Positions 7,887 to 17,796 of a stretch of DNA of 64,000 bases are shown here, piece after piece. The DNA comes from UBA5314 sp964635975. Its GTDB lineage: Bacteria > Bacillota > Syntrophomonadia > Syntrophomonadales > Syntrophomonadaceae. The first letter of the stretch is position 1. Each line of letters begins with the position of its first letter. The notes beneath the pieces were generated by a model, which made no database searches, had not been told where the DNA came from, and saw nothing but the letters and a program-made list of their open reading frames with translations. Location: positions 62,001-126,000 of the forward strand of contig CAZWPO010000005.1 of assembly GCA_964635975.1 (NCBI GenBank), given 5' to 3'. Position numbers and translations under genes: made by a program.

Positions 7887-8525
7887 ATGAAAATTATCGA
7901 TTTGAGCGAATGGGAACGGGCAACCCATTACCATTTCTTCAAGAGAATGGACTACCCGCACTACAACATATGCGTCAATTTAGATATCAGCCGCTTTCTA
8001 TCTTCTCTGCGTGAAAGGAAGCTGTCCTTTTATTACGCGATGGTATATGCTGCAGCCCGGGGGCTTAATGAGGTAGAAGCATTTCGCTACCGCATCCGAG
8101 GGGAACAGGTGGTGCGGCATGATTTAGTTCACCCGTCATTTACGGACATGTCTGAAGGCAGTGAGCTCTTTAAAATGGTTACTATGGACATGAATATGAC
8201 TGACTCACTGGAAGCATTCACAGCCCGCGCTCAAGAAAAATCAAAAAATCAGGAAGACTGTTTTATAGCGGCAGACCTGGAGGGACGGGATGATCTGATT
8301 TATATCACCTGCATCCCCTGGGTGTCATTCACCAGTCTGTCGCATACCATTTCCTTCAACAAGGACGATTCGGTGCCGAGATTAGCCTGGGGCAAGCACT
8401 ATACAGAGGGCAGTCAAGTACTGCTCCCGTTTTCGGTGCAGGCCCACCATTCTTTTGTCGATGGCATTCACATGGGGAGATATATTGATTATTTACAGGA
8501 TTATTTAAACCGTCCGGGCAACTAA
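7887..8525 (+). CDS. CatA-like (chloramphenicol acetyltransferase family) O-acyltransferase
   Basis: A 212-residue trimeric-type acyltransferase. The catalytic motif HHSFVDG is near residues 187-193 and the N-terminal RMDYPHYNICVNLDIS matches the CAT opening (FYRLPYYNMT-like). Length equals CAT enzymes. Homologues in anaerobes without chloramphenicol exposure are common, so the physiological acceptor may be another hydroxylated compound; resistance cannot be inferred from sequence alone. The start has GGGGGAGGAGC upstream. It follows hpt by about 40 bp and precedes a broken relative of the E2 acyltransferase fold, which uses the same HxxxDG chemistry. Confidence 0.8.
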   Translation: MKIIDLSEWERATHYHFFKRMDYPHYNICVNLDISRFLSSLRERKLSFYYAMVYAAARGLNEVEAFRYRIRGEQVVRHDLVHPSFTDMSEGSELFKMVTMDMNMTDSLEAFTARAQEKSKNQEDCFIAADLEGRDDLIYITCIPWVSFTSLSHTISFNKDDSVPRLAWGKHYTEGSQVLLPFSVQAHHSFVDGIHMGRYIDYLQDYLNRPGN

Positions 8526-8639
8526 GCCCATTTTCAATGCTGATAATGAGGAGAGGAAAATTCAGGTAGTAATATCCAGTAAAATTTGATATAAACAAGA
8601 TACCGGGTAAACGCTTTAAGCGAGAGGATAGGCGATGTT

Positions 8640-9458
8640 ATGCCTGGAAAAAGTGATGGCCGGATAGGTAATTATAAGTCGAGTGACATTCCTCTGAGCC
8701 GCATACCATCTATCGATGTTTTAGAAATGGGGGCCCGTACGCATCACGTTCAGGCTCTCCTGGACGTAGATGTTACCGATGCCAGGCACTCCATAAAAGA
8801 TCTGGAAATAAGTGCGGGTAAGAAAATCTCCTTTACAGCATGGATTGTTCACTGCATAAGCAAGTCGATAGAAGCCCACCAGCATATAAATTCCTACACC
8901 AATCTGAGAAAAAGAAAACTCATCACATTTGAAGATATCGATATTACAGTTCTAATAGAAAAAGAAGTTGAAGGAGAGAAGGTGCCTGTACCGTACGTTA
9001 TCAGGAGAACGAATGAGAAGAGCCTGGAGGAAATCAGTGCGTAATTGCAGGATGCCAGGACATGTATCGGGGCAGACCCGGCATCCCAGAAGCCTTCGAA
9101 ATTAGCGCCGCTACTGCTGCGTTTACCGCAAGCCATAAGGATGATTTTTTGGAAAAGGGTTGTCAGGGATCCCCTTTTTGCAAAGAAGACCATGGGGACT
9201 GCTGCGGTCACTTCGGTAGGCATGATGGGAACCGTAAACGGTCATGTAGTCCCTAACACGATTTTCACTTCCTGTTTCGCGCTTGGATCGATAGTTAAAA
9301 AACCCGGTGTGATAGACAACCAGGTCCAAATACGCGACTACCTGTACATGACCGTATTATTCGACCACGATGTCATAGATGGGGCGCCGGCTGCCAGGTT
9401 TGTTGGACACCTGGTAGCTTTGATGGAGAGTGCTCATGGATTATCAGGCGATATGTAA
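8640..9458 (+). pseudogene. 2-oxoacid dehydrogenase E2-type acyltransferase, interrupted by an in-frame TAA
   Basis: Two halves in the same frame, of 134 and 137 residues, make one E2 catalytic-domain protein without a lipoyl domain. A TAA at 9042-9044 separates them. The first half has the N-terminal FTAWIVHCISKSIE and VPVPYVIRRTNEKS segments. The second has SVGMMGTVNGHVVP and the active-site DHDVIDG. Homologous enzymes usually have a Glu at the interruption, so GAA-to-TAA is the simplest lesion. The codon is TAA, which rules out selenocysteine or pyrrolysine. A restart at TTG right after the stop has no ribosome site. It could also be an assembly or base-call error, since two neighbouring genes are damaged too. 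Confidence 0.75.
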
Positions 9459-9560
9459 TCCAAAATATCAGACGCATTCTATAGATAAAATACTTGCTCC
9501 AAACCATCAGTATGCCTTCTGACAGACAGGTAAACCAAAACATGAGTAAGGAGGTAAACA

Positions 9561-10733
9561 ATGAGAAAAGCTTTACTTATCTCACTGATACTTATTTTTT
9601 CTCTTACTGGTATTCTCCAATCAGCCGCTGCACCGCATGTAGTACTGGATGGAAACAACTTGACTTTTGAAGTCCCGCCAGCCATTGAAAACGGTCGCAC
9701 AATGGTTCCCTTGAGAGCTATCTTCGAGGCCCCGGGTGCCTCTGTCCAATGGGATGACGCCAGTAGGACAGTTACCGCGACAAAAAGTCTTACTGTAATA
9801 ACGCTGACTATCGGCTCTGAAAATGCCTACAAGAATGGGGAGGCGGTTTCGTTAGATGCTCCCGGCATGATAGTCGAAGGCAGGACCCTGGTACCTTTAC
9901 GCTTTGTTTCTGAAGCATTCGGCGTCCAGGTCGGGTGGAACGGGGATATTCAAACCGTTACTCTGACCAGCCTGGGAGTAGGGCAAAATGGATCACAGAT
10001 TAATTCTGAGAATAGCAGAAGCACTATAAGCTGTGTGTTTTTCAATTTGAGAAGAGCTCCTGGCAGCGACCAGGCCTTCAGGGAAGCGGTATCAAGGGTG
10101 ATCGATAGGAAATCCATATCTGAAAAGCTGCTGAATGGATCAGTGAATCCAATAACTACATTTACCCCCCCATTATCAGATGAATGGACCAATGAGAAAG
10201 CTACCGCTCCAGATTTTGATTCCATCAGAGCCAGGAAAATCCTCGATGATGCCGGATATCGCATGGACCAGGACTTAAAGTCGAGGATCGATCCTAAAAC
10301 CGGCAAACCGCTCAGTATCACGATCATAACTCCGCAGCGCCAAACCAGCCCTGTACTCTGGATTATCGGGTATGATCTTGACTACTATCTCAACGCGATT
10401 GGCTTGAAGGCTGTTCATCTTGCGCTGCCCGATTATCTGCTCCTGTACCGATCTATGCAGAACCGGGAATTTGATATCCTGGTGCAGGATATCGCCCTGG
10501 ACCAGACTCCTTATGGCCTCTACGAACTGCTCCATTCCTCCCGGGATAAAGCTGGGACTCCCGCTTATACAGGCCTTCATGACAGCGGTGTGGACGCCTA
10601 TCTTGAGAAGCTCAGGTCCGGCAAAGATGATCCTTTGAAGGAAAAGGAATCCTGCCAGGCAGCGCTTGATGTGCAGGAACGGCTGGGCGAACTACTCCCA
10701 TACGTAGTAGTATGCTCCACACCGTCGCGATGA
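9561..10733 (+). CDS. secreted copper-amine-oxidase-N-like domain fused to the C-terminal lobe of a peptide-binding protein; probable 3' frameshift
   Basis: A signal peptide (MRKALLISLILIF, cleaved near SAAAP) is followed at ~25-135 by two copper-amine-oxidase N-terminal (stalk) units with NGRTMVPLRAIFEA and EGRTLVPLRFVSEAFG. From ~155 on, the protein resembles only the second lobe of SBP_bac_5 (oligopeptide/nickel-binding) proteins: FREAVSRVIDRKSI and ARKILDDAGY. The first lobe is absent, so peptide binding in the usual cleft is doubtful. It ends in an abrupt CSTPSR. Reading the next frame from about 10710 gives CKSDKAKGWKETGADY ending at 10789, which looks like the lost natural C-terminus; a GTAGTAGTA run sits at the shift. 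The product would be extracytoplasmic. The ribosome site is AAGGAGG. Confidence 0.7.
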   Translation: MRKALLISLILIFSLTGILQSAAAPHVVLDGNNLTFEVPPAIENGRTMVPLRAIFEAPGASVQWDDASRTVTATKSLTVITLTIGSENAYKNGEAVSLDAPGMIVEGRTLVPLRFVSEAFGVQVGWNGDIQTVTLTSLGVGQNGSQINSENSRSTISCVFFNLRRAPGSDQAFREAVSRVIDRKSISEKLLNGSVNPITTFTPPLSDEWTNEKATAPDFDSIRARKILDDAGYRMDQDLKSRIDPKTGKPLSITIITPQRQTSPVLWIIGYDLDYYLNAIGLKAVHLALPDYLLLYRSMQNREFDILVQDIALDQTPYGLYELLHSSRDKAGTPAYTGLHDSGVDAYLEKLRSGKDDPLKEKESCQAALDVQERLGELLPYVVVCSTPSR

Positions 10734-10830
10734 CGGTCTGTAAAAGCGATAAAGCCAAGGGATGGAAAGAAACTGGCGCGGATTATTAATAATCCCTGAC
10801 CATAGAAAGACGAGGGAGGTCGTTTGGCTT

Positions 10831-12148
10831 ATGAAAAAAATAATTTACCTGTTCCTGGCGGCGGTGTTTTCTATGAACTGTTTTACAAGTGTGCAGGCCG
10901 CTCAATTTGGCACCGACTTTGTCTATAAGGATATCAAAGAGATGAAGGAAGAAGGGGACTGGTCGATAAGCAATGAAGCGGGCGTGACCACAACCAAAAA
11001 CGGAGTGATACTTGACGGCAGTACGATTTCGATAAGCAAGGGCATTCCGAAACGGGTGTTGGATTGGAAAGTGGGTGCCAGGTGCGCCTGGCTGGGCAGC
11101 GGGCACAGCTATCTGAATGTGCAGCTGGCTACCCCGAAAGCACAGTTATGTTTTTGCTCTGGACGGGGCTTCATCAAAATATATTTTATTGCGGGATAAC
11201 TCTAAAGTAATCGAATTAGCGGGCTATCGTGAAGCAGCCAATTCTCCGGTCGAAATCTATCTTGAAAAGAACGGGAAAAGCATCATCCTGAGCTGCAACA
11301 GTAAAAGGATCGGGATCTATACCGAGGAGGATCCATCACCTGTTACTGGAGTCGCCGTTTCAGCACCGCCGGGCCGGGCAGCGCTCTATTCCTGGGCCGG
11401 AGCATTCGTGCCTGAAGCATCGGCAGAAGGTCCCATCGACCAGGAAAGTGATGTTACAGATGTTCCGGACAGCGAAGAAACAGCGGCGCAAAGTTGGGAG
11501 TCTTATAATCCGAGTTCGAACGGTTCTACGCTCCTAAACGGCAATTATGGTGCGCAGGCAAATCCGGCTGATAATATTGATCCTACGACCATTCCATCCA
11601 CAGAAGCGATCCCGGAACCTCCGCCGCCGCCGCCGCCCCCCAACCTTCAACCCAATCCTTGGAACCAGGTCTGGATCGTAGTAAACCCCGGCACCTACGT
11701 TATTAATGCTAATACGGTCTATCATAATGACGGCGGAAGTGAAGAGGTTCAAAACTATGTAGGTAATGGGATCGCACTAACACCAAATGTCAGCGTTGTG
11801 GATGCGGCTATGCAGCATGTGATAGAGCAGCATAATCAAGAGCAGCAAGCGCTGTTTGAACAGGGTGAACTGGCTCCTGAAACATATAATGAGCCCAATC
11901 CATTCAATGGTTTTAAGCCAAGCTTCTATGTGACAGTTAACACACATATAATAGGCGATTTCTCGACGGAAGCGACTTCAGCTGCGGCTGTTCTCACCGT
12001 TCAAGCCCAGGTCACAGATGCAAATGGCAATGTCGTCTTCGAGACAAAGATAAACGGCGTAGGCTCAGAGGGGCACGACACGGACTACTACCATGTCCAG
12101 GCTGCCCAGGCGGTAAATGATTATCTGCAGACGGTTATAGGTAAATGA
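10831..12148 (+). pseudogene. secreted proline-rich hypothetical protein, frameshifted
   Basis: The coding signal begins at an ATG after GAGGGAGG with a clear signal peptide (MKKIIYLFLAAVFS, cleavage near VQAA). It reads for about 103 codons, then must jump one frame near 11135-11145 to continue through YVFALDGASSKYILL to the end at 12148. Joined, the product is about 440 residues: an N-terminal beta-rich domain resembling a concanavalin-like or family-16 type fold in spacing only, a Glu/Asp/Asn-rich linker, a PPPPPPPP stretch, then a ~150-residue C-terminal domain (WNQVWIVVNPGTYVIN, then TEATSAAAVLTVQAQV). I do not recognise the family. The frameshift may be genuine decay or a sequence error. 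Confidence 0.6.
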
Positions 12149-12413
12149 TGAACCCTGTAGGAATACTGCATTTAAGGAACCCAGCTGCCAGGATGATTAT
12201 CCGCCGGATTTCTTAATTGAAACTGCTTCCAAGATTAATGTTCAAGCTTGTTGCACTCATTCTCTTATATCGGGACGACTAGGTTTCCAAATTGGGCTGG
12301 GTAAAATTTTAGCGATGGCAGCAGGGTATCAATACTGTTTTAGGTCCCAACGTATAATTACCTGCTTGATGACTTCCGATCTGGTTATCTAAGTGAAAAG
12401 ATATAATCGATGA
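12149..12413. other. intergenic region between convergent genes
   Basis: About 265 bases with no gene and no clear T-tailed hairpin. The 3' ends of the secreted-protein gene and the minus-strand CoA-transferase gene face each other here. Confidence 0.4.
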
Positions 12414-14294
12414 TCAGAAGACCTTATGGACTTCCACAATACCATCTTCAGTATTTTTTAGTCTGAAGCCAAATTTTCTGAGCACGTGAAGCATAGCCTT
12501 GTTTTCCATCAAGACCGAGCCAACAAAATACAAGAGACCGCTCCGCTGAGCTAGAGAAATAAGATGGGACAGTATTACCGTAATTATTCCCCGGTTTTGG
12601 TAGTCGTCCCGGGCAGCAAATGATAATTCCGCCGAATATCCGGTTTCGTTGATAATGTACTGCCCCAGCCCCAAAATCTTCTCAGATTCTCCCTGTTTGA
12701 CTACTGCAACAATGACCAGACCTTTGGTATAGTCAACTGAAATCAACTCCTGCAGGCGTTCGTGGGGCATATCGTGTCTGGGAGTAAAGAACCTCAGGTA
12801 CATGCTTTTATCGGAAAGAGAATAAAAGAAATCTTTGAGCAGAGGTTCGTCGCTGATCTTTACCGGTCTCAGCAGAACCTCCAAGCCGCTCCGGGTGGTC
12901 TTATAGGTTTCGAACTCCTCCATGTACAGGCCTCTTTGGCCGGGGACAAATACCTGATCCTTGTAGATGAGGTTCCTTTTTTTAGCCTCTTTGATAAGCC
13001 CGGCCCTGAATTTAGGGTGGGCGATTGATATCAATTCCATGGCTCTTTCGCGGATGTTTTTTCCGCGCAGGAATGCTATTCCGTGTTCGGTTACCACATA
13101 TTGAACGTCAGCCCGGTGGAGGCTCACTCCGCTGCCTTCTTTAAGGTAGGGCACTATCCTGGAAATTTCACCGTTTTGAGCCGTCGAATGCATGGCCAGG
13201 ATAGTTTTGCCGTGATTAGCCAGGGCGGCACCCCTCATAAAGTTGGCAAAGCCGCCTATTCCGCTGTAAAAAAGGCTGCCAATCGATTCTGCTGAAGCCT
13301 GCCCGGTCAGGTCTATTTCCAGAGCGGTATTTATAGCTGTCATATGGTCGTGCTGGGCTATAGTCAAAAGATTATTAGTATAATCAATTCTTCTTAACTC
13401 GATAGTGGGATTGTTATTGATATACTGGTAGGTTTCCTTCTTGCCCATGCAGTATGAAGCTATGGTTTTACCCTTATTCAGGGTCTTCTGGCTATTGTCG
13501 ACTACCCCTTTTTTCATCAATTCCACGATGCCGTCAGTTAAAAGTTCTGAATGCACACCCAGGTGTTTCTTACCCGAGAGGTGGGGTAATATTGCATAAG
13601 GGATCCTGCCCATGCCCACTTGAATCGTGTCCCCATCCTGAACCAATCGCGCCACATATTTGCCAATCTGAGTTACGATCTCGTTGTCTTCCCGGGGATC
13701 GTACTCTGGTAAGGGTTCATCATGGGGGATGATAAAGTCAATATTATCGATATGGATAAATCCATCCCCGTGCACACAGGGCATATAGGAATTCATCTGA
13801 GCAATAATCAGAGAGGCGTTTTCCACAGCGGCTTTAACCATATCGACGCTGACTCCCAGATTTAAATAACCGTGCTCATCGGGCAGTGATGTCTGGATCA
13901 TGGCTACATCAATGGGGATGAATTTTTGCTCAAACAGAAGGGGCAGCCTGGAGAGAAAAACCGGGGTGTAATCCGCGTCTCCGGTGTTGACCGTAGCCCG
14001 GGCCGTATCACCGATGAAAAAGGAGTTAAGACGGAAATTGCTTTTAAATTTGGTATCGGCATAAGGGGCGGAATCAAGGGTCCAGGGATGCAGGATTTCC
14101 GCATCGAAGAAGGCCTTGGGATTGTTGCGCACGTATTCCATCAGTAATCTTACCAGATGTCTCGGCTCCCCGCAGCCGGAACTGATCAATATCTTGTCCC
14201 CCCTGTGGATATGGCTGAAAATATGGGCTTGGCTGGCAAACTTTTTAGGATATATCTTCCTCAATTCATCAATAACTCTGCTCTTTTCATCCAT
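12414..14294 (-). CDS. acetyl-CoA hydrolase/transferase (family I CoA-transferase) fused to a GNAT acetyltransferase domain
   Basis: A 626-residue fusion. Residues ~1-430 are a class I CoA-transferase like 4-hydroxybutyrate or succinyl-CoA:acetate CoA-transferase. The active-site Glu is in GQASAESIG, followed by the oxyanion segment YSGIGGFANFMRGA and then VVTEHGIAFLRGK. From ~460 (VLLRPVKISDEPLLKDFF) a GNAT domain follows, with acetyl-CoA loop residues DDYQNRGI and the strand LRKFGF near the end. Fusions of this type have been seen in anaerobes; the GNAT part may acetylate the enzyme or another protein, which is inference. The ATG with AAGGTG upstream is preferred to a GTG two codons earlier. 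The next gene upstream is a close paralogue. Confidence 0.88.
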   Translation of the reverse strand: MDEKSRVIDELRKIYPKKFASQAHIFSHIHRGDKILISSGCGEPRHLVRLLMEYVRNNPKAFFDAEILHPWTLDSAPYADTKFKSNFRLNSFFIGDTARATVNTGDADYTPVFLSRLPLLFEQKFIPIDVAMIQTSLPDEHGYLNLGVSVDMVKAAVENASLIIAQMNSYMPCVHGDGFIHIDNIDFIIPHDEPLPEYDPREDNEIVTQIGKYVARLVQDGDTIQVGMGRIPYAILPHLSGKKHLGVHSELLTDGIVELMKKGVVDNSQKTLNKGKTIASYCMGKKETYQYINNNPTIELRRIDYTNNLLTIAQHDHMTAINTALEIDLTGQASAESIGSLFYSGIGGFANFMRGAALANHGKTILAMHSTAQNGEISRIVPYLKEGSGVSLHRADVQYVVTEHGIAFLRGKNIRERAMELISIAHPKFRAGLIKEAKKRNLIYKDQVFVPGQRGLYMEEFETYKTTRSGLEVLLRPVKISDEPLLKDFFYSLSDKSMYLRFFTPRHDMPHERLQELISVDYTKGLVIVAVVKQGESEKILGLGQYIINETGYSAELSFAARDDYQNRGIITVILSHLISLAQRSGLLYFVGSVLMENKAMLHVLRKFGFRLKNTEDGIVEVHKVF

Positions 14295-14540
14295 AATCAC
14301 CTTGCATCTTCCCCTTCATTTAATCTCTATCTAAGTGACCCTGAATTCATTTGATTGAGAAAGAACCGGGCTGCAGATCATTTCCATGACTTGCTTTAAG
14401 CCAATTCAATTTGCAGGGGTATAGCGTAAAACAACTAATGATAGATGTGCTACCTGCCATCATTTTAGCACATTACGGGATAATCATTACCATAGTATAT
14501 GTCTCATTGAAAGGAACCCTTAAACAAAGTACTGGCGGAT

Positions 14541-16436
14541 CTAAAGGATTTTGTTGAGCTCGACAATTCCATCTTCGGTAATTTCAATCGTAAATCCAAA
14601 TTTCTTAAGCACATGCAGCATAGATTTATTTTCTACCATTACCGAAGCAGTCAGGCTTAACAACCCGCTTTTTTCAGCCAGGTAAACCAGGTGGGTTAGC
14701 AGTACCGAGGTTATTCCCCTGTTTTGATAATCGTCTCGGGTAGCAAAGGAGACTTCAGCAGAATAACCGGTTTCATATATAGCGTATTGCCCGAGTCCTA
14801 CAACTGTTTCACTCTCCAGCTGCTGGATTACGGCGACTATTGACAGGCCCTTGGTATTGTCTACGTTAATTAGTTCCTGCAAGCGTTCATGGGGCATATC
14901 CTGACGGAAAGTAAAAAACCTATAATATAGACTTTTATCGGATAGAGAATTAAAGAAGTCCTGGAGAAGAGATTCGTCACTGAGTTTAACCGGTCTTATT
15001 AAGATATCCAATCCGCCCCTGGTGGTTCTGTAAGTTTCAAATTCCTCTATATACTTTCCTTTTTGGCCGGTAACGAATTTCTGGTCCTTATATATCAGGT
15101 TCCGTTTTTTAGCTTCTTCAATAAGCCAGGATCTGAATTTGGGGTGGGCGATGGATATCAACTCCATAGCCCTTTCACGAATACTCTTGCCCTGCAGGTA
15201 TGCTATTCCGTACTCGGTAACCACATACTGGACATCGCCCCGGTGAAGACTGAATCCGGTACCCTCCTTTAATGAGGGTACGATTTTCGAAATCTCACCG
15301 TTTTTCGTAGTCGACTGCATGGCGAGGATCGTTTTACCCCTTTTAGCCAGCACCGCTGCCCGCATAAAATTAGCAAAGCCCCCAATACCGCTGTAAAAAA
15401 CATCGCCGATCGATTCGGCTGAAGCCTGCCCGGTAAGGTCAATTTCAAGAGCAGTATTGATGGCCGTCATATTATCATGCTGGGCAATAGTCATTAGACT
15501 GTTTACATAATCAATCCTTCTTAACTCAATCGTCGGATTATTATCAATATAGTCGTAGGTTTCCTTCCTGCCCATGCAATATGATGCAATGGTTTTACCC
15601 TTATTCAAGCTTTTGCGGCTGTTATCAATTACTCCCAGCTTCATTAGATCAACAATTCCATCAGTTAGAAGTTCGGAATGAACTCCTAGATGCTTCTTGC
15701 GGTTCAAATTGGATAAAATAGCGTGCGGTATGCTTCCATAACCCACTTGGATAGTATCCCCGTCCTGCACGAGCCGGGCTACATATTTGCCGATCTGGGC
15801 AACCACATCGCTGTCCTCCCGGGGATCGTACTCGGGTAAAGGTTCATCGAAGGGAACAATGAAGTCGATATCATTGATATGAACAAAACCATCACCATGC
15901 ACACAGGGCATGTGGGCGTTAACCTGCGCAATAATCAAACCGGCGTTTTCTACCGCTGATTTAACTACGTCGACGCTCACCCCCAGGTTAAAATAGCCAT
16001 GCGCATCGGGCAGTGAGGTCTGGATCAGGGCAACGTCAATAGGGACTAGTTTCCGGTCAATCAAATCAGGCAGCCGGGACATAAAAACCGGTGTATAGTC
16101 AGCTTCTCCCTTGTTTACTGTGGCTCTGGTAGTGTCGCCGATGAAAAAGGAGTTTAATCTAAAATTACTCTTATACCTTTCATCGACGTAGGGTGCGGCG
16201 TCGAGGGTCCAAATATGAAGTATCTCAGCATCAAAGAAAGCCTTGGGATTGTTTCTCAAGTATTCCATAAAAGCTTTTACAAGATGCCTGGGCTCGGCGC
16301 AGGCAGTTCCAATCAGTATTTTGTTCCCGCGGTTGATATGGCGAAACATATTATCTTTAGTAGTGAATTTTTCGGGATAGAGCTTTCTCATCTCATCTAA
16401 TATGCTGTTCATTTCGTTCAAGCTCATGTTAAGCAT
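14541..16436 (-). CDS. acetyl-CoA hydrolase/transferase–GNAT fusion, tandem paralogue
   Basis: A 631-residue protein with the same two-domain plan as its downstream neighbour and, by eye, about three quarters identical to it throughout. CoA-transferase landmarks are GQASAESIG with the catalytic Glu, YSGIGGFANFMRAA and VVTEYGIAYLQGK. GNAT landmarks are DDYQNRGITSVLLTHL and the closing LKKFGF. The ribosome site TTAGGAAAG precedes the start. About 245 bp separate it from the paralogue, with no terminator I can identify, so the two may be co-transcribed or independently controlled. Two copies could serve different acyl-CoA/acid pairs, such as butyrate and acetate, in a fermentative or syntrophic organism. 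Confidence 0.88.
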   Translation of the reverse strand: MLNMSLNEMNSILDEMRKLYPEKFTTKDNMFRHINRGNKILIGTACAEPRHLVKAFMEYLRNNPKAFFDAEILHIWTLDAAPYVDERYKSNFRLNSFFIGDTTRATVNKGEADYTPVFMSRLPDLIDRKLVPIDVALIQTSLPDAHGYFNLGVSVDVVKSAVENAGLIIAQVNAHMPCVHGDGFVHINDIDFIVPFDEPLPEYDPREDSDVVAQIGKYVARLVQDGDTIQVGYGSIPHAILSNLNRKKHLGVHSELLTDGIVDLMKLGVIDNSRKSLNKGKTIASYCMGRKETYDYIDNNPTIELRRIDYVNSLMTIAQHDNMTAINTALEIDLTGQASAESIGDVFYSGIGGFANFMRAAVLAKRGKTILAMQSTTKNGEISKIVPSLKEGTGFSLHRGDVQYVVTEYGIAYLQGKSIRERAMELISIAHPKFRSWLIEEAKKRNLIYKDQKFVTGQKGKYIEEFETYRTTRGGLDILIRPVKLSDESLLQDFFNSLSDKSLYYRFFTFRQDMPHERLQELINVDNTKGLSIVAVIQQLESETVVGLGQYAIYETGYSAEVSFATRDDYQNRGITSVLLTHLVYLAEKSGLLSLTASVMVENKSMLHVLKKFGFTIEITEDGIVELNKIL

Positions 16437-16798
16437 CTTCTTTCCTAAGTAGTATTCACAGAAATTATTTTACACCGTCTATCAGCCTGTTTACACAAAG
16501 ATTATACTTAACAGGTTTTGGAGGATATTTTCAGCGTGTGGATGTTAAAAGCTATATAATAGATAATTCCCAACAAATAAATTTATTCCTTCCATCCTCG
16601 GAAATGAAGCACCGTTTATAAATAAACAGATCTCTTTCAAATCCGCCTGGTATCCTGAGTAGTCCTGTAGTTTGCATATCCCACTATGATGTTTCGATTA
16701 AAGAGTGGTATATTTTAGATATATTTTTTACACTTTGGAGCGATGCCTCATTCAAGCGGGAGCAGGTGCAAAACTAATGAGCAGGGAGTTGTGGATTT
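16437..16798. other. divergent intergenic region
   Basis: About 360 AT-rich bases between the minus-strand CoA-transferase and the plus-strand stalk-domain gene. I looked for riboswitch-like conserved motifs (including c-di-GMP class I) and saw none. There is no gene. Confidence 0.4.
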
Positions 16799-17665
16799 AT
16801 GAAGCGGATCAACATGATTGTAATCTTAATTACCTCATTGCTAGTCCTTTCGCCAGCGATGCTGTATACGCCAGCGGCCAGCGCAGCAGCGCCATCAGTG
16901 GTCGTTGATGGGAATCAGCTCCAATTTGATGTGCCCCCGGTCGTCCAGAACGGGCGCACTCTGGTGCCGATGCGGGCGATTTTCGAAGCCCTGGGTGCAA
17001 TAATCCTATGGGATCAGGAGACCCAGATAGCTGCTGCTGTCAAAGGAGATACGGTAGTTGCGGTACAGATCGGTAACTCGGTCGGAGAAGTCAATGAACT
17101 GGAAGTCTCTCTAGATGTTCCCCCACAGGTCATCAACGGCCGGACCATGGTGCCGCTGCGCTTCGTCAGCGAGGCCTTTGGATGCGACGTGGGTTGGAAC
17201 CAGCAGACAACTACCATCACGATATCTACCTATGGAACTCCGGTCGAAGACAATAACACCAATAACAACGACTATAATAACAACGAAGCTTTGGGAATAA
17301 TCGGTTCATGGTCCAGCTTGGAGTCGTCTCCCACCGGAACGCTGGTTGACCCGATAACCGGTGGGGTAGAGGGATCTTACAGTTCTGGTGAATGGTATAT
17401 CTTTAGATCGGACGGGACCTGCAGGTACGTGATCGCCAGCTATGGATTTGCGCTGAGCGGTGTGGCCGAGGTATTTTCTACCTATGAGGTGATCGGGGAC
17501 CAGATCTTCTTCACAAATCAGATTGAGAACTCCTATCCCAGCGACGGCCGACCTACTGTGAAAGGCACGTCCATACCCAATAATTCGGTCAAATTCAAGT
17601 ACAACAGTGAGGCGGATACGCTAAGAATCGACGGCGTAACAACATTTTACCGCATAAAGGAGTAG
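16799..17665 (+). CDS. secreted protein with copper-amine-oxidase-N-like stalk domain and lipocalin-like C-terminus
   Basis: A 288-residue exported protein. The signal peptide runs through MIVILITSLLVLSPAML with cleavage near ASAAAP. Residues ~33-140 contain paired stalk repeats (NGRTLVPMRAIFEALGA and NGRTMVPLRFVSEAFG), a beta domain found at the N-terminus of many Firmicute surface proteins and not itself an oxidase. A low-complexity Asn/Asp linker (about 148-163) leads to a ~120-residue beta-rich C-terminal domain beginning IIGSWSSLE and including STYEVIGDQIFFT, like lipocalin-type or fatty-acid-binding-like domains. The AGGGAG ribosome site is rather distant. A terminator follows directly. 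The role is unknown; it probably sits at the cell surface. Confidence 0.78.
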   Translation: MKRINMIVILITSLLVLSPAMLYTPAASAAAPSVVVDGNQLQFDVPPVVQNGRTLVPMRAIFEALGAIILWDQETQIAAAVKGDTVVAVQIGNSVGEVNELEVSLDVPPQVINGRTMVPLRFVSEAFGCDVGWNQQTTTITISTYGTPVEDNNTNNNDYNNNEALGIIGSWSSLESSPTGTLVDPITGGVEGSYSSGEWYIFRSDGTCRYVIASYGFALSGVAEVFSTYEVIGDQIFFTNQIENSYPSDGRPTVKGTSIPNNSVKFKYNSEADTLRIDGVTTFYRIKE

Positions 17666-17680
17666 CATAATCATTGATTA

Positions 17681-17716
17681 GGGAAAAGGCTATGGATACA
17701 GCTTTTCCCCTTTTTT
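17681..17716 (+). terminator. rho-independent terminator
   Basis: GGGAAAAGGCT pairs with AGCTTTTCCC (one bulged G) and is followed by CTTTTTT. It ends the transcript of the stalk-domain protein. Confidence 0.85.
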
Positions 17717-17796
17717 ATTCATCTCTTTGAATATAAACTAAAAATCAAAAAATACTATTAGAGAACCGGGGATCAATCTTGAAAGGAGGCCGCAAT

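Noticed and set aside
7887..8525. Calling the CAT-like gene a chloramphenicol resistance gene
   Set aside because: The family motif is present, but homologues without resistance function are common and nothing in the context suggests a resistance cassette.
9042..9044. Possible stop-codon readthrough in the E2-type acyltransferase
   Set aside because: The codon is TAA, not TGA or TAG, so selenocysteine and pyrrolysine do not apply. A nonsense mutation or sequence error is simpler.
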